Part shown: one piece after another, positions 8,511 through 16,404 of the stretch | Numbering within the stretch: position 1 is the stretch's first letter | Layout: every line of letters begins with the position of its first letter | The notes under the pieces: generated by a model | The model's input: the letters and a program-made list of their open reading frames with translations, nothing else | Database searches by the model: none | Told to the model about the DNA's origin: nothing | Made by a program: the position numbers and the translations under genes | Assembly (NCBI GenBank): GCA_050699055.1 | Contig: JBOHCT010000008.1 | Coordinates: forward strand, 1-42,080 | DNA: 42,080 nucleotides | Source of the DNA: JBOHCT01 sp050699055 | GTDB taxonomy: Bacteria > Actinomycetota > Actinomycetes > Streptosporangiales > JBOHCT01 | Reading direction: 5' to 3'

Positions 8511-8560
8511 TGTCAGCACAACGGCAACCGTGCCGTGTGCGCCGGTCGCCGTGCGGTGGA

Positions 8561-8890
8561 TCACCCGAGACTCCTGGCGGGAACGAGCCTGGCGGCGTAC
8601 TTCGGCCCCCATCGCAGCACCTCGTCGACTCGGAGACCGAGGCGCGCCGCGGCGACCGCGAGAGTGTCAACGTCGACCAGCACCCAGTCGAACCAGTCGC
8701 TGGCGACCTCGCCGAAACGAAGCCGCAGGCTGGTCTCGCCCTGATAGCAGCCACGTTCCTCCCGTCGTCGTATGTACGCTCGGTGTCGGTCGGCGGAATT
8801 CCGCCAGTCCACACTCGACACGATCAGCGACCCACCGGGCCGTGTAATCGCATGGAGATGCCTCAGGAAAGGTTCGAGCTTGGCGATGCG
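8561..8890 (-). pseudogene. C-terminal remnant of a SAM-dependent methyltransferase
   Basis: The frame reads KLEPFLRHLHAITRPGGSLI, then VSSVDWRNSADRHRAYIRR, GCYQGETSLRLRFGE and SDWFDWVLVD. This resembles the C-terminal half of a class I methyltransferase (post-SAM strands beginning at the RPGGSLIV turn). The reading frame continues upstream to 9139, but that sequence looks non-coding in composition and has no SAM-binding motif. The remnant ends 50 bases before the proposed glycyl-tRNA synthetase start. The substrate cannot be inferred. Confidence 0.55.
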
Positions 8891-9038
8891 ACCGGCGATA
8901 CGAGCTGGTGGTTCGGGCCGGCTTGGCGGGCGAATGCACGAGCGAAGGCATCCACCCGCTTGTATGCGCGCAGACGGCCAAAGCAACCGATGCTCGTCGG
9001 GCCGCCGTGCGTCCGTGCGGGAGGAGCGAGGCCGTCGG

Positions 9039-9260
9039 CTACCGGGTTGGGGGGTGCGGGACACGAACTGACTGCGCTGGCATCGAAGGCCGCGCCCCCC
9101 TTGCCAGCCGCTCATGCTCGGCGGAGAAGAAGTGGACACCTGAGGTCAGCCGGTCGACCCCCTCGATGAACCTGCGTAGCTCATCAGCGTCCTCGTGGGG
9201 CCAGACGTTGTGGACCGTCTGGACCACCCGCGTGCCCGAATCGACGAGGTGTCGAAGCAC
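9039..9260 (-). pseudogene. Glycosyltransferase N-terminal-domain fragment
   Basis: The frame encodes RVVQTVHNVWPHEDADELRR, then GVDRLTSGVHFFSAEHERLA and VRVPHPPTR. The HN-x-x-PHE and 'SAEHERLA' pattern recalls the donor/acceptor-side strands of a GT-B (family 4-like) glycosyltransferase. A full gene would be ~370 residues; only ~70 remain. The 5' side stops close to the XRE-DUF397 module beginning at 9289, as if the gene was cut there. The call is a family-level guess. Confidence 0.42.
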
Positions 9261-9306
9261 TCCATGCCCGTGGAAGGGAGCGGGCCATGTGTGAGAGCGG
9301 TGTGGG

Positions 9307-10128
9307 ATGCCAGCGGCCAGGGAACTCGACCCGAGCGCCAGCCCGTCCGCGTTCTTCGGCGCGGAGCTGCGCCACTACCGCGTGAGCGCTGGCCTGTCGC
9401 AGGAGCAGCTGGCCGCAAAGGTCAACTACTCCGCGGCGCTCGTCGGGTCGGTCGAGACCGCGGACCGCAGGCCGCAGCTCGACCTCGCGCGCCGCTGCGA
9501 CGACGCCCTTGGTACTGACGGCGCGCTGACCCGCCTGATGGAGATGGTCAGTCGGGAGACGTTCCCCGGGTGGTTCCGTCCGTGGGTGGAGGTCGAACGG
9601 GAGGCCCACACCTTGCGGAGTTGGGAGCTGGCGGTGGTCCCCGGTCTGCTGCAGACGGAGCAGTACGCGCGCGAGCTGCTCTGCGCAGAGCCCGGCGCGA
9701 CGGAGAATCGAGCGGACGAGTTGGTCGCCGCGCGGTTGGAGCGCCAGGCGCTCCTCTCGCGCGCGGAACCGCCGCTGACATGGTTCGTGATCGCCGAAGG
9801 CGTGCTGCACTGCCGAGTCGGAGACGCTACGGTCATGCAAGAACAGCTACAAGCCCTCCTGGACGCGTCTCGTTATGCCCACGTGACCATTCAGGTCGTG
9901 CCGTCGTCGGCGGGCCCCCACCCGGGGCTAAACGGTGCGTTTGCGCTGGCCAGCTTTGACGGCGCCCCAAGTGTGGTGTACTTGGAGTCAGCACGTGGGG
10001 GACAGGTGACCGACCGCCCTGCAGATGTGACAGCGATGGGAAATATCTACGACACGATCCGCGCGGAGGCTCTTCCGGCCCGCGTGTCGCTTGATCTGAT
10101 CACGAAGGTGACGGAGCAATGGACCTGA
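9307..10128 (+). CDS. XRE-family regulator with DUF5753 (Scr1/WhiJ-like), copy 2
   Basis: This 273-residue paralogue of the protein at 3745 has the same length and the same XRE domain (ELRHYRVSAGLSQEQLAAKV). It has the same DUF5753 region, here PWVEVEREAHTLRSWELAVV followed by PGLLQTEQYARELL. Divergence is concentrated in the C-terminal half (for example VTIQVVPSSAGPHPGLNGAF), where such proteins are thought to sense or bind a partner. The start ATG lies directly after the conserved GTGTGAGAGCGGTGTGGG leader. It overlaps the following DUF397 gene by 10 bases, exactly as in copy 1. Confidence 0.9.
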   Translation: MPAARELDPSASPSAFFGAELRHYRVSAGLSQEQLAAKVNYSAALVGSVETADRRPQLDLARRCDDALGTDGALTRLMEMVSRETFPGWFRPWVEVEREAHTLRSWELAVVPGLLQTEQYARELLCAEPGATENRADELVAARLERQALLSRAEPPLTWFVIAEGVLHCRVGDATVMQEQLQALLDASRYAHVTIQVVPSSAGPHPGLNGAFALASFDGAPSVVYLESARGGQVTDRPADVTAMGNIYDTIRAEALPARVSLDLITKVTEQWT

Positions 10129-10322
10129 CCGGGGCCGTGTGGCGCAAGTCCAGCCGCAGCGGCACCAACGGCGGCAACTGCGTCGAGGTCACGGACCTCG
10201 AACGCGCGGTCGCCGTGCGGGACTCGAAAGACCCGGGCGGCTCGAAGCTGGGGTTCGCTCGCGACCAGTGGGTCGCGTTCACGACCGCCGTGAAGCGCGG
10301 CCGCTTCGATCTCCGCTCGTGA
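10119..10322 (+). CDS. DUF397 small protein, copy 2
   Basis: A 67-residue DUF397 protein with WRKSSRSGTNGGNCVEV, VAVRDSKDPG and WVAFTTAVKRGRFD. It is co-translated with the XRE gene through a 10-base overlap. It differs from copy 1 by a handful of substitutions and two extra C-terminal residues. Whether each DUF397 protein is specific for its own XRE partner cannot be judged from sequence. Confidence 0.9.
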   Translation: MDLTGAVWRKSSRSGTNGGNCVEVTDLERAVAVRDSKDPGGSKLGFARDQWVAFTTAVKRGRFDLRS

Positions 10323-10497
10323 GCCGAGCCGATACGTAGGCGTGCGCCCGCCACAAATGCGCCGCCTCGTGTGTGCGAGTAACCGCGACGTGCCAGTCCT
10401 ACGAGGCCTTGACGGGTTGCTGTACCCGCTCGTGGGACCCGCTCAGGCCCTGAGACAAAGCATGCGGTATGTATTGCTATTGATGTAGTGTGTATGT
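10323..10497. other. Intergenic region with AT-rich antitoxin promoter/operator candidate
   Basis: No gene is seen in these 175 bases. The last ~40 bases are unusually AT-rich for the window and carry an 8-bp direct repeat GTATGTAT at 10467-10474 and 10492-10499, the second reaching the vapB start codon. Such repeats upstream of an RHH antitoxin are plausible autoregulatory sites. No confident -35/-10 pair could be assigned. Confidence 0.4.
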
Positions 10498-10758
10498 ATG
10501 AGTTCGCTCCTGCAGATCAGGAACGTGCCGGATGACGCGCGCCGCACGCTGAAGGCTCGTGCGGCGGCGCGTGGCGAGTCGCTCAACGCCTATCTCCTTG
10601 AGCTGGTCGAACGTGAGGTGCGACGCCCGACGGTCGAAGAGGTACTCGACCGCGCCGCGCGTCGAGCCGAGCGAGCGAGTGCCTCAGCGGTCGACGTGCT
10701 CGAGGACGCTCGTCGCGAACGCGAGGCCGGCTGGTGGTCGGGTCGGACCGACACGTGA
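10498..10758 (+). CDS. vapB: FitA/VapB-type ribbon-helix-helix antitoxin
   Basis: An 86-residue protein. The N-terminal RHH domain (LLQIRNVPDDARRTLKARAA, then ARGESLNAYLLELVEREV) matches FitA-like antitoxins, and an acidic/arginine-rich helix at the C terminus is suited to binding a PIN toxin. The ATG follows the AT-rich repeat region. The stop overlaps the toxin start as GTGA, the typical coupled antitoxin-first arrangement. It probably represses its own promoter with the toxin as co-repressor, as is known for the family. Confidence 0.88.
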   Translation: MSSLLQIRNVPDDARRTLKARAAARGESLNAYLLELVEREVRRPTVEEVLDRAARRAERASASAVDVLEDARREREAGWWSGRTDT

Positions 10759-11144
10759 TCGTCACCGACTGCGCGGCGGTGGTCGATGCGCTGACACTAG
10801 TCGACGGGACGGCCGATCTCCGTTCCTTCATCGCGGATGAGGAGCTGCACGCGCCGGCTCTCCTCGACTTCGAGGCCGTGTGGGCTCTGCGCGGGCTGAC
10901 TCTGCGGGAGGATCTCTCTCCCGCCAGGGCCGAGGACGCCTTGACCGACTTCGATGACTTGGCGATTCAACGCTGGCCGTCGGGCGATGCTCTTCGGCGT
11001 CGGGCGTTCCAGCTCCGCGACAACATATCCGCGTATGACGCCGCCTACGTCGTGCTGGCCGAGGCGTTGGACTGCCCGCTGCTGACTCGGGACACCCGTC
11101 TGGCCAAGTCGAGTGGACATCTCGTCCGTGTAGAAGTCCGCTGA
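10755..11144 (+). CDS. vapC: PIN-domain ribonuclease toxin, VapC type
   Basis: From GTG 10755 (overlapping the antitoxin stop) the protein is 129 residues, standard for VapC. PIN-domain acidic residues are visible: IVTDCAAVVDAL at the N terminus (first Asp), LLDFEAVWALRGL (Glu), and SAYDAAYVVLAEALDCPLLT with TRDTRLA (Asp cluster) at the C terminus. Members cleave tRNA or rRNA when freed from the antitoxin. An upstream in-frame start at 10734 exists, but the coupled start fits better. All acidic positions look intact, so the toxin is probably functional. Confidence 0.88.
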   Translation: MIVTDCAAVVDALTLVDGTADLRSFIADEELHAPALLDFEAVWALRGLTLREDLSPARAEDALTDFDDLAIQRWPSGDALRRRAFQLRDNISAYDAAYVVLAEALDCPLLTRDTRLAKSSGHLVRVEVR

Positions 11145-11211
11145 ACTCTCAGGCGGGGAGGACCAGCCGCGTACCCTTGGCCCAGAGACCGGCGAGAAGG
11201 GTGTGTGCTCT

Positions 11212-12168
11212 GTGGTTCGCTGCTGGCGAGGGCTCGACGACGTGCCCGGCGACTGGGGGCGCTGTGTCGTGACGATCGGGGTCTTCGACGGCGTCCACCG
11301 CGGCCACAGGCGGGTCATCAACAGCGCCCTCGAGCGTGCCCGGGAGGCCGACCTGCCCGCGGTCGCCATCACGTTCGACCCGAACCCCGCCGCGGTCGTG
11401 CGTCCCGGCACCGAGCCGCCGGTACTGACGACTGTCGAGACGCGCGCGCGCCTGCTCGGCGACCTCGGGGTCGACACGGTGCTGGTGCTGCCGTTCACCA
11501 AGGAGCTGTCGCAGCTTTCACCAGAGGATTTCGTGCGGACCGTGCTCGTCAACCGGCTGCACGCGGCCGCCGTCGTCGTCGGCGAGAACTTCAGGTTCGG
11601 ACACAAGGCAGCCGGCGACCCGACCGTCCTTGCTGAGCTGGGCCCCCGCTACTCGTTCGCCGTGGAGCCTGTCGCCCTCGCGGGCGCCGGAGACATCATC
11701 TACTCCTCGACCCGCGTACGCGAGGATGTCGAGTCCGGCGACGTCGAGGCCGCGTCCCGCATACTCGACCGCCCTCACCTGGTCGAAGGCGTGGTCGTAC
11801 GCGGCGACGGCAGGGGGCGGGCCATGGGGTACCCCACGGCCAACCTGGACTGCCCACGGGGCACCGTGATTCCGGCCGATGGGGTGTACGCCGGATGGCT
11901 CGCCTGCGGCGACGAGCGCTGGCCGGCCGCGATCTCGGTGGGGACCAACCCGACCTTCGACGGGACGCGGTGCCGCGTCGAGGCCTACGCGCTCGACCGC
12001 GACGACCTCGACCTGTATGACCGGCACGTCGCGGTGGAATTCATCCGGCGACTCCGTGACACCCGACGCTTCGCGTCCGCCGACGAGCTGGTCACGGAGA
12101 TGGACAAGGATGTCCAGCGTACGCGCGCCTCCCTCGCCGGAGCGAGCGAATCCGCAGGGTCGAGATGA
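11212..12168 (+). CDS. ribF: Bifunctional riboflavin kinase/FAD synthetase
   Basis: RibF phosphorylates riboflavin to FMN and adenylylates FMN to FAD. The N-terminal FAD synthetase domain has VTIGVFDGVHRGHRRVI (the HxGH nucleotidyl-transferase motif). The C-terminal riboflavin kinase domain carries GRGRAMGYPTANLD. The length of ~318 residues is normal. I prefer GTG 11212 to GTG 11203 because GAGAAGG at 11194-11200 is then well spaced and the protein begins VVRCWRGLDDVP, as in homologues. It resumes the core operon after the accessory insertion. Confidence 0.95.
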   Translation: MVRCWRGLDDVPGDWGRCVVTIGVFDGVHRGHRRVINSALERAREADLPAVAITFDPNPAAVVRPGTEPPVLTTVETRARLLGDLGVDTVLVLPFTKELSQLSPEDFVRTVLVNRLHAAAVVVGENFRFGHKAAGDPTVLAELGPRYSFAVEPVALAGAGDIIYSSTRVREDVESGDVEAASRILDRPHLVEGVVVRGDGRGRAMGYPTANLDCPRGTVIPADGVYAGWLACGDERWPAAISVGTNPTFDGTRCRVEAYALDRDDLDLYDRHVAVEFIRRLRDTRRFASADELVTEMDKDVQRTRASLAGASESAGSR

Positions 12169-12275
12169 TACGCTGACACACTGTTGGCGTGAAGCCACAC
12201 ACAGGCGTAGGCAAGCGCAGACAGGCGCCGTGGTCTCGTGAGCGCCGTTCGACTCATCCGTGTTGAAGGAGTTCC

Positions 12276-12545
12276 GTGTCGCTCGACACCGCCGAAAAGC
12301 AGCAGATCGTAGGGGAGTTCGCCACCTCGGAGGGTGACACAGGATCCGCCGAGGTGCAGGTCGCGTTGCTCTCTCGGCGGATCGACGACCTGACCCGTCA
12401 CCTCAAGACCCACAAGCACGACCACCACAGCCGTCGCGGCCTGCTCCTGATGGTGGGCAGACGCCGCCGGCTCCTTCGCTATCTCGCGAGCACCGACATC
12501 GGACGGTACCGGAGCCTGATCGAGCGCTTGGGCCTCCGCCGCTAG
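12276..12545 (+). CDS. rpsO: 30S ribosomal protein S15
   Basis: An 89-residue S15, with full length and the signature GDTGSAEVQVALLSRRIDDL, then THKHDHHSRRGLLLMVGRRR and LLRYL. S15 binds the central domain of 16S rRNA early in 30S assembly. The GTG start follows a strong SD (GAAGGAG) 5 bases upstream. It lies between ribF and pnp as in most actinobacteria. The 107-base leader upstream may hold its own promoter (TGATACGCT at ~12168-12176 resembles an extended -10). Confidence 0.98.
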   Translation: MSLDTAEKQQIVGEFATSEGDTGSAEVQVALLSRRIDDLTRHLKTHKHDHHSRRGLLLMVGRRRRLLRYLASTDIGRYRSLIERLGLRR

Positions 12546-12554
12546 GACGGCTGC

Positions 12555-12588
12555 GGGAGCGGACCTTCGGACGCTGGAGGCCGCTCCC
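12555..12588 (+). terminator. Stem-loop between rpsO and pnp
   Basis: GGGAGCGG (12555-12562) pairs perfectly with CCGCTCCC (12581-12588) around an 18-base loop that can add two more pairs, and TTT follows. It lies 10 bases after the rpsO stop. It could attenuate read-through into pnp or be the RNase III processing hairpin known in rpsO-pnp leaders; sequence alone does not decide. Confidence 0.65.
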
Positions 12589-12762
12589 TTTGTCCGTGGA
12601 GACAACTGAATCCGCAAGCCCGCAGGACCGTCCGGGGCGCCTGTGGCCGGTCCTCGGTAGTGGCATCCGGATCGGGTCTGTGATCCGGGCGCTTCGATCG
12701 AAGACCGGCTCTGCACCTCCGGGGCGGCCGCGGGAGGACCAAACCCGCAAGGAGGCACGCCC

Positions 12763-15033
12763 GTGGAGGGTGTCCGGACCGCCGAGGCCGTCATCGACAA
12801 CGGTCCTTTCGGCACGCGTACAATCCGTTTCGAAACCGGCCGGCTTGCCCGGCAGGCGGCAGGTTCGTCCGTCGCCTACCTGGGCGACACGATGGTGCTC
12901 TCGGCGACGAGCGCGTCGAGGCAGCCGCGCGAAAATCTCGACTTCCTTCCGCTGACCGTTGACGTCGAGGAGCGGCTCTATGCCGCCGGGAGGATCCCCG
13001 GCTCGTTTTTCCGCCGGGAAGGCCGCCCGTCGACCGAGGCCATCCTCACCTGCCGGCTCATCGACCGCCCGCTGCGGCCGTCGTTCACCAAGGGCCTACG
13101 CAACGAGATCCAAGTCGTCGAGACGATCCTCTCTGTCGATCCCGACTACCTCTACGACATCGTCGCGATGAACGCCGCGTCGATGTCCACCCAGCTCGCC
13201 GGTCTGCCGTTCTCCGGCCCGATCGGAAGCACCCGTATCGCGCTGATCGACGGCCACTGGGTGGCTTTCCCCACCAACGAGGAGTTGGCGCGCGCCGGCT
13301 TTGACATGGTTGTCGCCGGCCGGATGCTCGACGACGGCGATGTCGCGATCATGATGGTCGAGGCGGAGGCCACGAGCGGGGCGACCGAGCTGGTACGCCA
13401 GGGCGCGACCGCGCCGACGGAGGAGGTCGTGGCGGAGGGGCTGGAGGCGGCGAAGCCGTTCCTCAAGTCGCTCTGCGAGGCGCAGAGCTCCCTGGCGGCG
13501 AAGGCCGCGAAGCCGACGATCGAGTACCCCATCTTCGTCGACTATCACGACGACGTGTACGACGCGCTGTCCGAGGCGGCCCGGGACGACCTGACGAGAG
13601 GGCTCGCCATCGCCGGCAAGCAGGAGCGCGAGACCGAGCTCGACCGTGTCAAGGCCCTCGCCATCGAGAAGGTCGCGCCCCAGTTCGAGGGGCGTGAGAA
13701 GGAGATCGGTGCCGCGTTCCGCGCGCTGTCCAAGAAGGTCGTCCGTGAGCGCATCGTGCGGGAGCAGGTACGGATCGACGGCCGCGGTCTCACCGACATC
13801 CGGCGTCTCGCCGCCGAGGTCGACATCCTGCCGCGGGTCCACGGCTCGGCGCTGTTCGAGCGCGGGGAGACCCAGATTCTCGGGGTGACGACACTCAACA
13901 TGCTCCGCATGGAGCAGACGCTCGACACGCTGAACCCCGAGCACTCCAAGCGGTACATGCACCACTACAACATGCCGCCGTACTCCACCGGCGAGACCGG
14001 TCGCGTCGGGTCGCCGAAGCGGCGCGAGGTCGGCCACGGCGCGCTCGCGGAGCGTGCGCTGGTGCCCGTGCTGCCCACCCGCGAGGAGTTCCCGTACGCC
14101 ATCCGCCAGGTCTCCGAGGCCGTCGGGTCCAACGGCTCGACCTCCATGGGCTCGGTCTGCGCGAGCACCATGTCGCTGCTGTCGGCCGGCGTACCGCTCA
14201 AGGCGATGGTCGGCGGCATCGCGATGGGACTGGTCCACGAGGCCGACGACTACGTCACGCTGACCGACATCCTCGGCGCCGAGGATGCCTACGGGGACAT
14301 GGACTTCAAGGTCGCGGGCACCCGCGACTTCGTGACCGCGCTGCAGCTCGACACCAAGCTCGATGGCATTCCCGCGCGTATTCTGGGCGACGCGCTGCGT
14401 CAGGCCAAGGCCGCCCGGATGGAGATCCTCGAGGTCATGGCGCAGGCGATCGACAGCCCTGACGAGATGAGCCCCCACGCCCCGCGGATCATCTCGATCA
14501 AGGTTCCCGTCGACAAGATCGGCGAGGTCATCGGCCCCAAAGGGAAGGTCATCAACTCCATCCAGGATGAGACGGGCGCCGACATCACGATCGAGGACGA
14601 CGGCACGATCTACATCGGCGCGACCAACGGCATCGCGGCGGACGCCGCACGGTCGTCGATCAACTCCATCGCCAACCCGCACCTGCCCGAGGTGGGGGAG
14701 CGCTACCTCGGTACTGTCGTCAAGACGACAGGGTTCGGGGCGTTCCTCTCCCTACTGCCCGGCAAGGACGGCCTCCTGCACATCTCCCAGATCCGGAAGA
14801 TCGTGGGCGGCAGGCGCCTCGACACCGTCGAGGAGGTCCTGAACGTCGGCGACAAGGTGGAGGTCGAGATCGCCGAGATCGACCCCCGCGGCAAGCTGTC
14901 CCTCGTCCCGGTCGGAGTCGAGGAGGAGCCGGCACCCGAGAGCGACTCGTCGTCAGAGGATGACAGCGGGTCTCGAGACGGTGGCCACGGCGAAGGCGGT
15001 GGGCGGTCGCGTCGGCGGGTTCGGCGCCGGTGA
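12763..15033 (+). CDS. pnp: Polynucleotide phosphorylase (PNPase)
   Basis: A 756-residue phosphorolytic 3'-5' exoribonuclease, the usual actinobacterial length. It has a first RNase PH domain (AGRIPGSFFRREGRPSTEAI), an all-alpha linker, and a second PH domain (DILPRVHGSALFERGETQIL; NGSTSMGSVCAST; DFKVAGT). A KH domain (KIGEVIGPKGKVINSIQDET) and an S1 domain (GTVVKTTGFGAFLSLLPGKD) follow. The tail is acidic, then basic. GTG 12763 is preceded by AAGGAGGC. In actinobacteria the enzyme can also synthesise polynucleotide tails on RNA. The stop overlaps the M16 peptidase start (GTGA). Confidence 0.97.
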   Translation: MEGVRTAEAVIDNGPFGTRTIRFETGRLARQAAGSSVAYLGDTMVLSATSASRQPRENLDFLPLTVDVEERLYAAGRIPGSFFRREGRPSTEAILTCRLIDRPLRPSFTKGLRNEIQVVETILSVDPDYLYDIVAMNAASMSTQLAGLPFSGPIGSTRIALIDGHWVAFPTNEELARAGFDMVVAGRMLDDGDVAIMMVEAEATSGATELVRQGATAPTEEVVAEGLEAAKPFLKSLCEAQSSLAAKAAKPTIEYPIFVDYHDDVYDALSEAARDDLTRGLAIAGKQERETELDRVKALAIEKVAPQFEGREKEIGAAFRALSKKVVRERIVREQVRIDGRGLTDIRRLAAEVDILPRVHGSALFERGETQILGVTTLNMLRMEQTLDTLNPEHSKRYMHHYNMPPYSTGETGRVGSPKRREVGHGALAERALVPVLPTREEFPYAIRQVSEAVGSNGSTSMGSVCASTMSLLSAGVPLKAMVGGIAMGLVHEADDYVTLTDILGAEDAYGDMDFKVAGTRDFVTALQLDTKLDGIPARILGDALRQAKAARMEILEVMAQAIDSPDEMSPHAPRIISIKVPVDKIGEVIGPKGKVINSIQDETGADITIEDDGTIYIGATNGIAADAARSSINSIANPHLPEVGERYLGTVVKTTGFGAFLSLLPGKDGLLHISQIRKIVGGRRLDTVEEVLNVGDKVEVEIAEIDPRGKLSLVPVGVEEEPAPESDSSSEDDSGSRDGGHGEGGGRSRRRVRRR

Positions 15034-16385
15034 GCGAGCGTAGCCAGCTTCTCGCCACCGAGCAGGCGCCGGGGACCACGCGTACTCTCCTGTCCGGTGC
15101 TGACGGCGCCGGCGAGGTGCGCCGTACGATCGTCCCAGGGGGCCTACGGGTGATCACGGAGGCGGTTCCGTCGGTGCGGTCCGCCGCGATCGGCATCTGG
15201 GTGGGCATCGGCTCCCGCGACGAGGAGCCGATGCGCCGAGGTGCTACGCACTTCCTCGAGCACCTGTTGTTCAAGGGCACGAAGCGGCGCAGCGCGCTGG
15301 AGATCGCGGCGACCATGGACGCCGTCGGCGGCGAGTCCAATGCCTTCACCGCGAAGGAGTTCACCTGTTACTACGCCCGGGTGCTCGACGATGACCTCCC
15401 GATCGCCGTCGACGTGGTCTCCGACATGGTCACCTCCGCCCTTCTCGCCGAGCGCGACGTGGAGGCGGAGCGGGGGGTGATCCTCGAAGAGATCGCGATG
15501 CACGACGACGACCCCGCTGACGCCGTCCACGACGAGTTCGCCGCGGCGCTTTTCGGCGACACCCCGCTCGGGCGGCCCGTCCTCGGTACGAGCGACTCGA
15601 TCAGTTCCCTGACCCGGGACCAGATCGCGTCGTACTATCGTGACCGTTACCGTCCCCAGGACACGGTCGTCGCGGTCTCGGGGAACATCGACCACGACGC
15701 GGTGATCGACCTCGTGGGGCGCGCGTTCGACCCGGTTCTGGTGGACAGGGTCGCGCGTCCCGTGCCGCCGCGCCTCGACGGGCCGGGGATCGAGCCCGAC
15801 GGTCGCGCCGTGCTCACCTCGCGGCGTACCGAGCAGGCCAACCTCATTCTCGGCACGCTCGGTGTCCCCCGCACCGACGAGCGCCGCTTCTCGTTGGCTG
15901 TTCTCAACGCGGCCCTGGGGGGCGGCATGTCATCGCGGCTCTTCCAGGAGGTGCGCGAGCGGCGCGGTCTCGCCTACTCGGTCTTCAGCTTCGCCTCCGG
16001 CTACGCCGACACCGGCCAGTTCGGCGTCTACGTGGGATGCCAGCCGGCGAAGGCCGACGAGGTCCTCGCGATCTGCCGGGACGAGCTTCGGGACGTCCTT
16101 GCCCATGGCATCACCGAGGAGGAGCTCGAGCGCGGGAAGGGGCAGATGCGTGGGGGGTTCGTCCTTGGCCAGGAGGACACCGGCTCGCGGATGAGCCGTA
16201 TCGGCAAGAGCGAGCTCGTCCTCGACGAGCTGCTGTCCCTTGACGAGGTGATCGCCCGTGTCGACGCGGTGACCGTCGACGACGTGCGCGCCGTGGCACG
16301 CGAGGTGTTGGACGCGCCGCTCACGCTCTCGGTCGTCGGACCCTTCGACGAGGGACACGACTTCTCGTGGGCGGTGGCCCGGTGA
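15030..16385 (+). CDS. M16-family zinc metallopeptidase
   Basis: A 451-residue M16B peptidase of the processing-protease type. The inverted zinc motif is intact (THFLEHLLFKGT: HxxEH). The distal zinc-ligand glutamate region is ERGVILEEIAMHDDDP. A C-terminal half-domain carries the conserved RRGLAYSVFS and R/Y-type lid residues. The GTG start overlaps the pnp stop. This gene follows pnp and precedes dapB in most actinobacteria; its substrate is not established. No signal peptide is seen, so it is likely cytoplasmic. Confidence 0.92.
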   Translation: MSERSQLLATEQAPGTTRTLLSGADGAGEVRRTIVPGGLRVITEAVPSVRSAAIGIWVGIGSRDEEPMRRGATHFLEHLLFKGTKRRSALEIAATMDAVGGESNAFTAKEFTCYYARVLDDDLPIAVDVVSDMVTSALLAERDVEAERGVILEEIAMHDDDPADAVHDEFAAALFGDTPLGRPVLGTSDSISSLTRDQIASYYRDRYRPQDTVVAVSGNIDHDAVIDLVGRAFDPVLVDRVARPVPPRLDGPGIEPDGRAVLTSRRTEQANLILGTLGVPRTDERRFSLAVLNAALGGGMSSRLFQEVRERRGLAYSVFSFASGYADTGQFGVYVGCQPAKADEVLAICRDELRDVLAHGITEEELERGKGQMRGGFVLGQEDTGSRMSRIGKSELVLDELLSLDEVIARVDAVTVDDVRAVAREVLDAPLTLSVVGPFDEGHDFSWAVAR

Positions 16386-16404
16386 CGGTCAGCCTGGACG
16401 AGCC

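Larger units (their letters stand above)
9289..10322 (+). repeat. Direct repeat copy 2: XRE regulator + DUF397 module
   Basis: This is the second copy of the ~1-kb module at 3727-4754, in the same orientation. The shared block starts with GTGTGAGAGCGG at 9289 and ends with the DUF397 gene. Recombination between the two copies would delete the interval that carries the glycyl-tRNA synthetase. Confidence 0.85.

Noticed and set aside
11145..11211. FMN riboswitch upstream of ribF
   Set aside because: The gap is only ~67 bases and no RFN-element conserved blocks are seen.
13096..14682. 528-codon open frame on the minus strand
   Set aside because: Antisense shadow of pnp with shadow-like composition.
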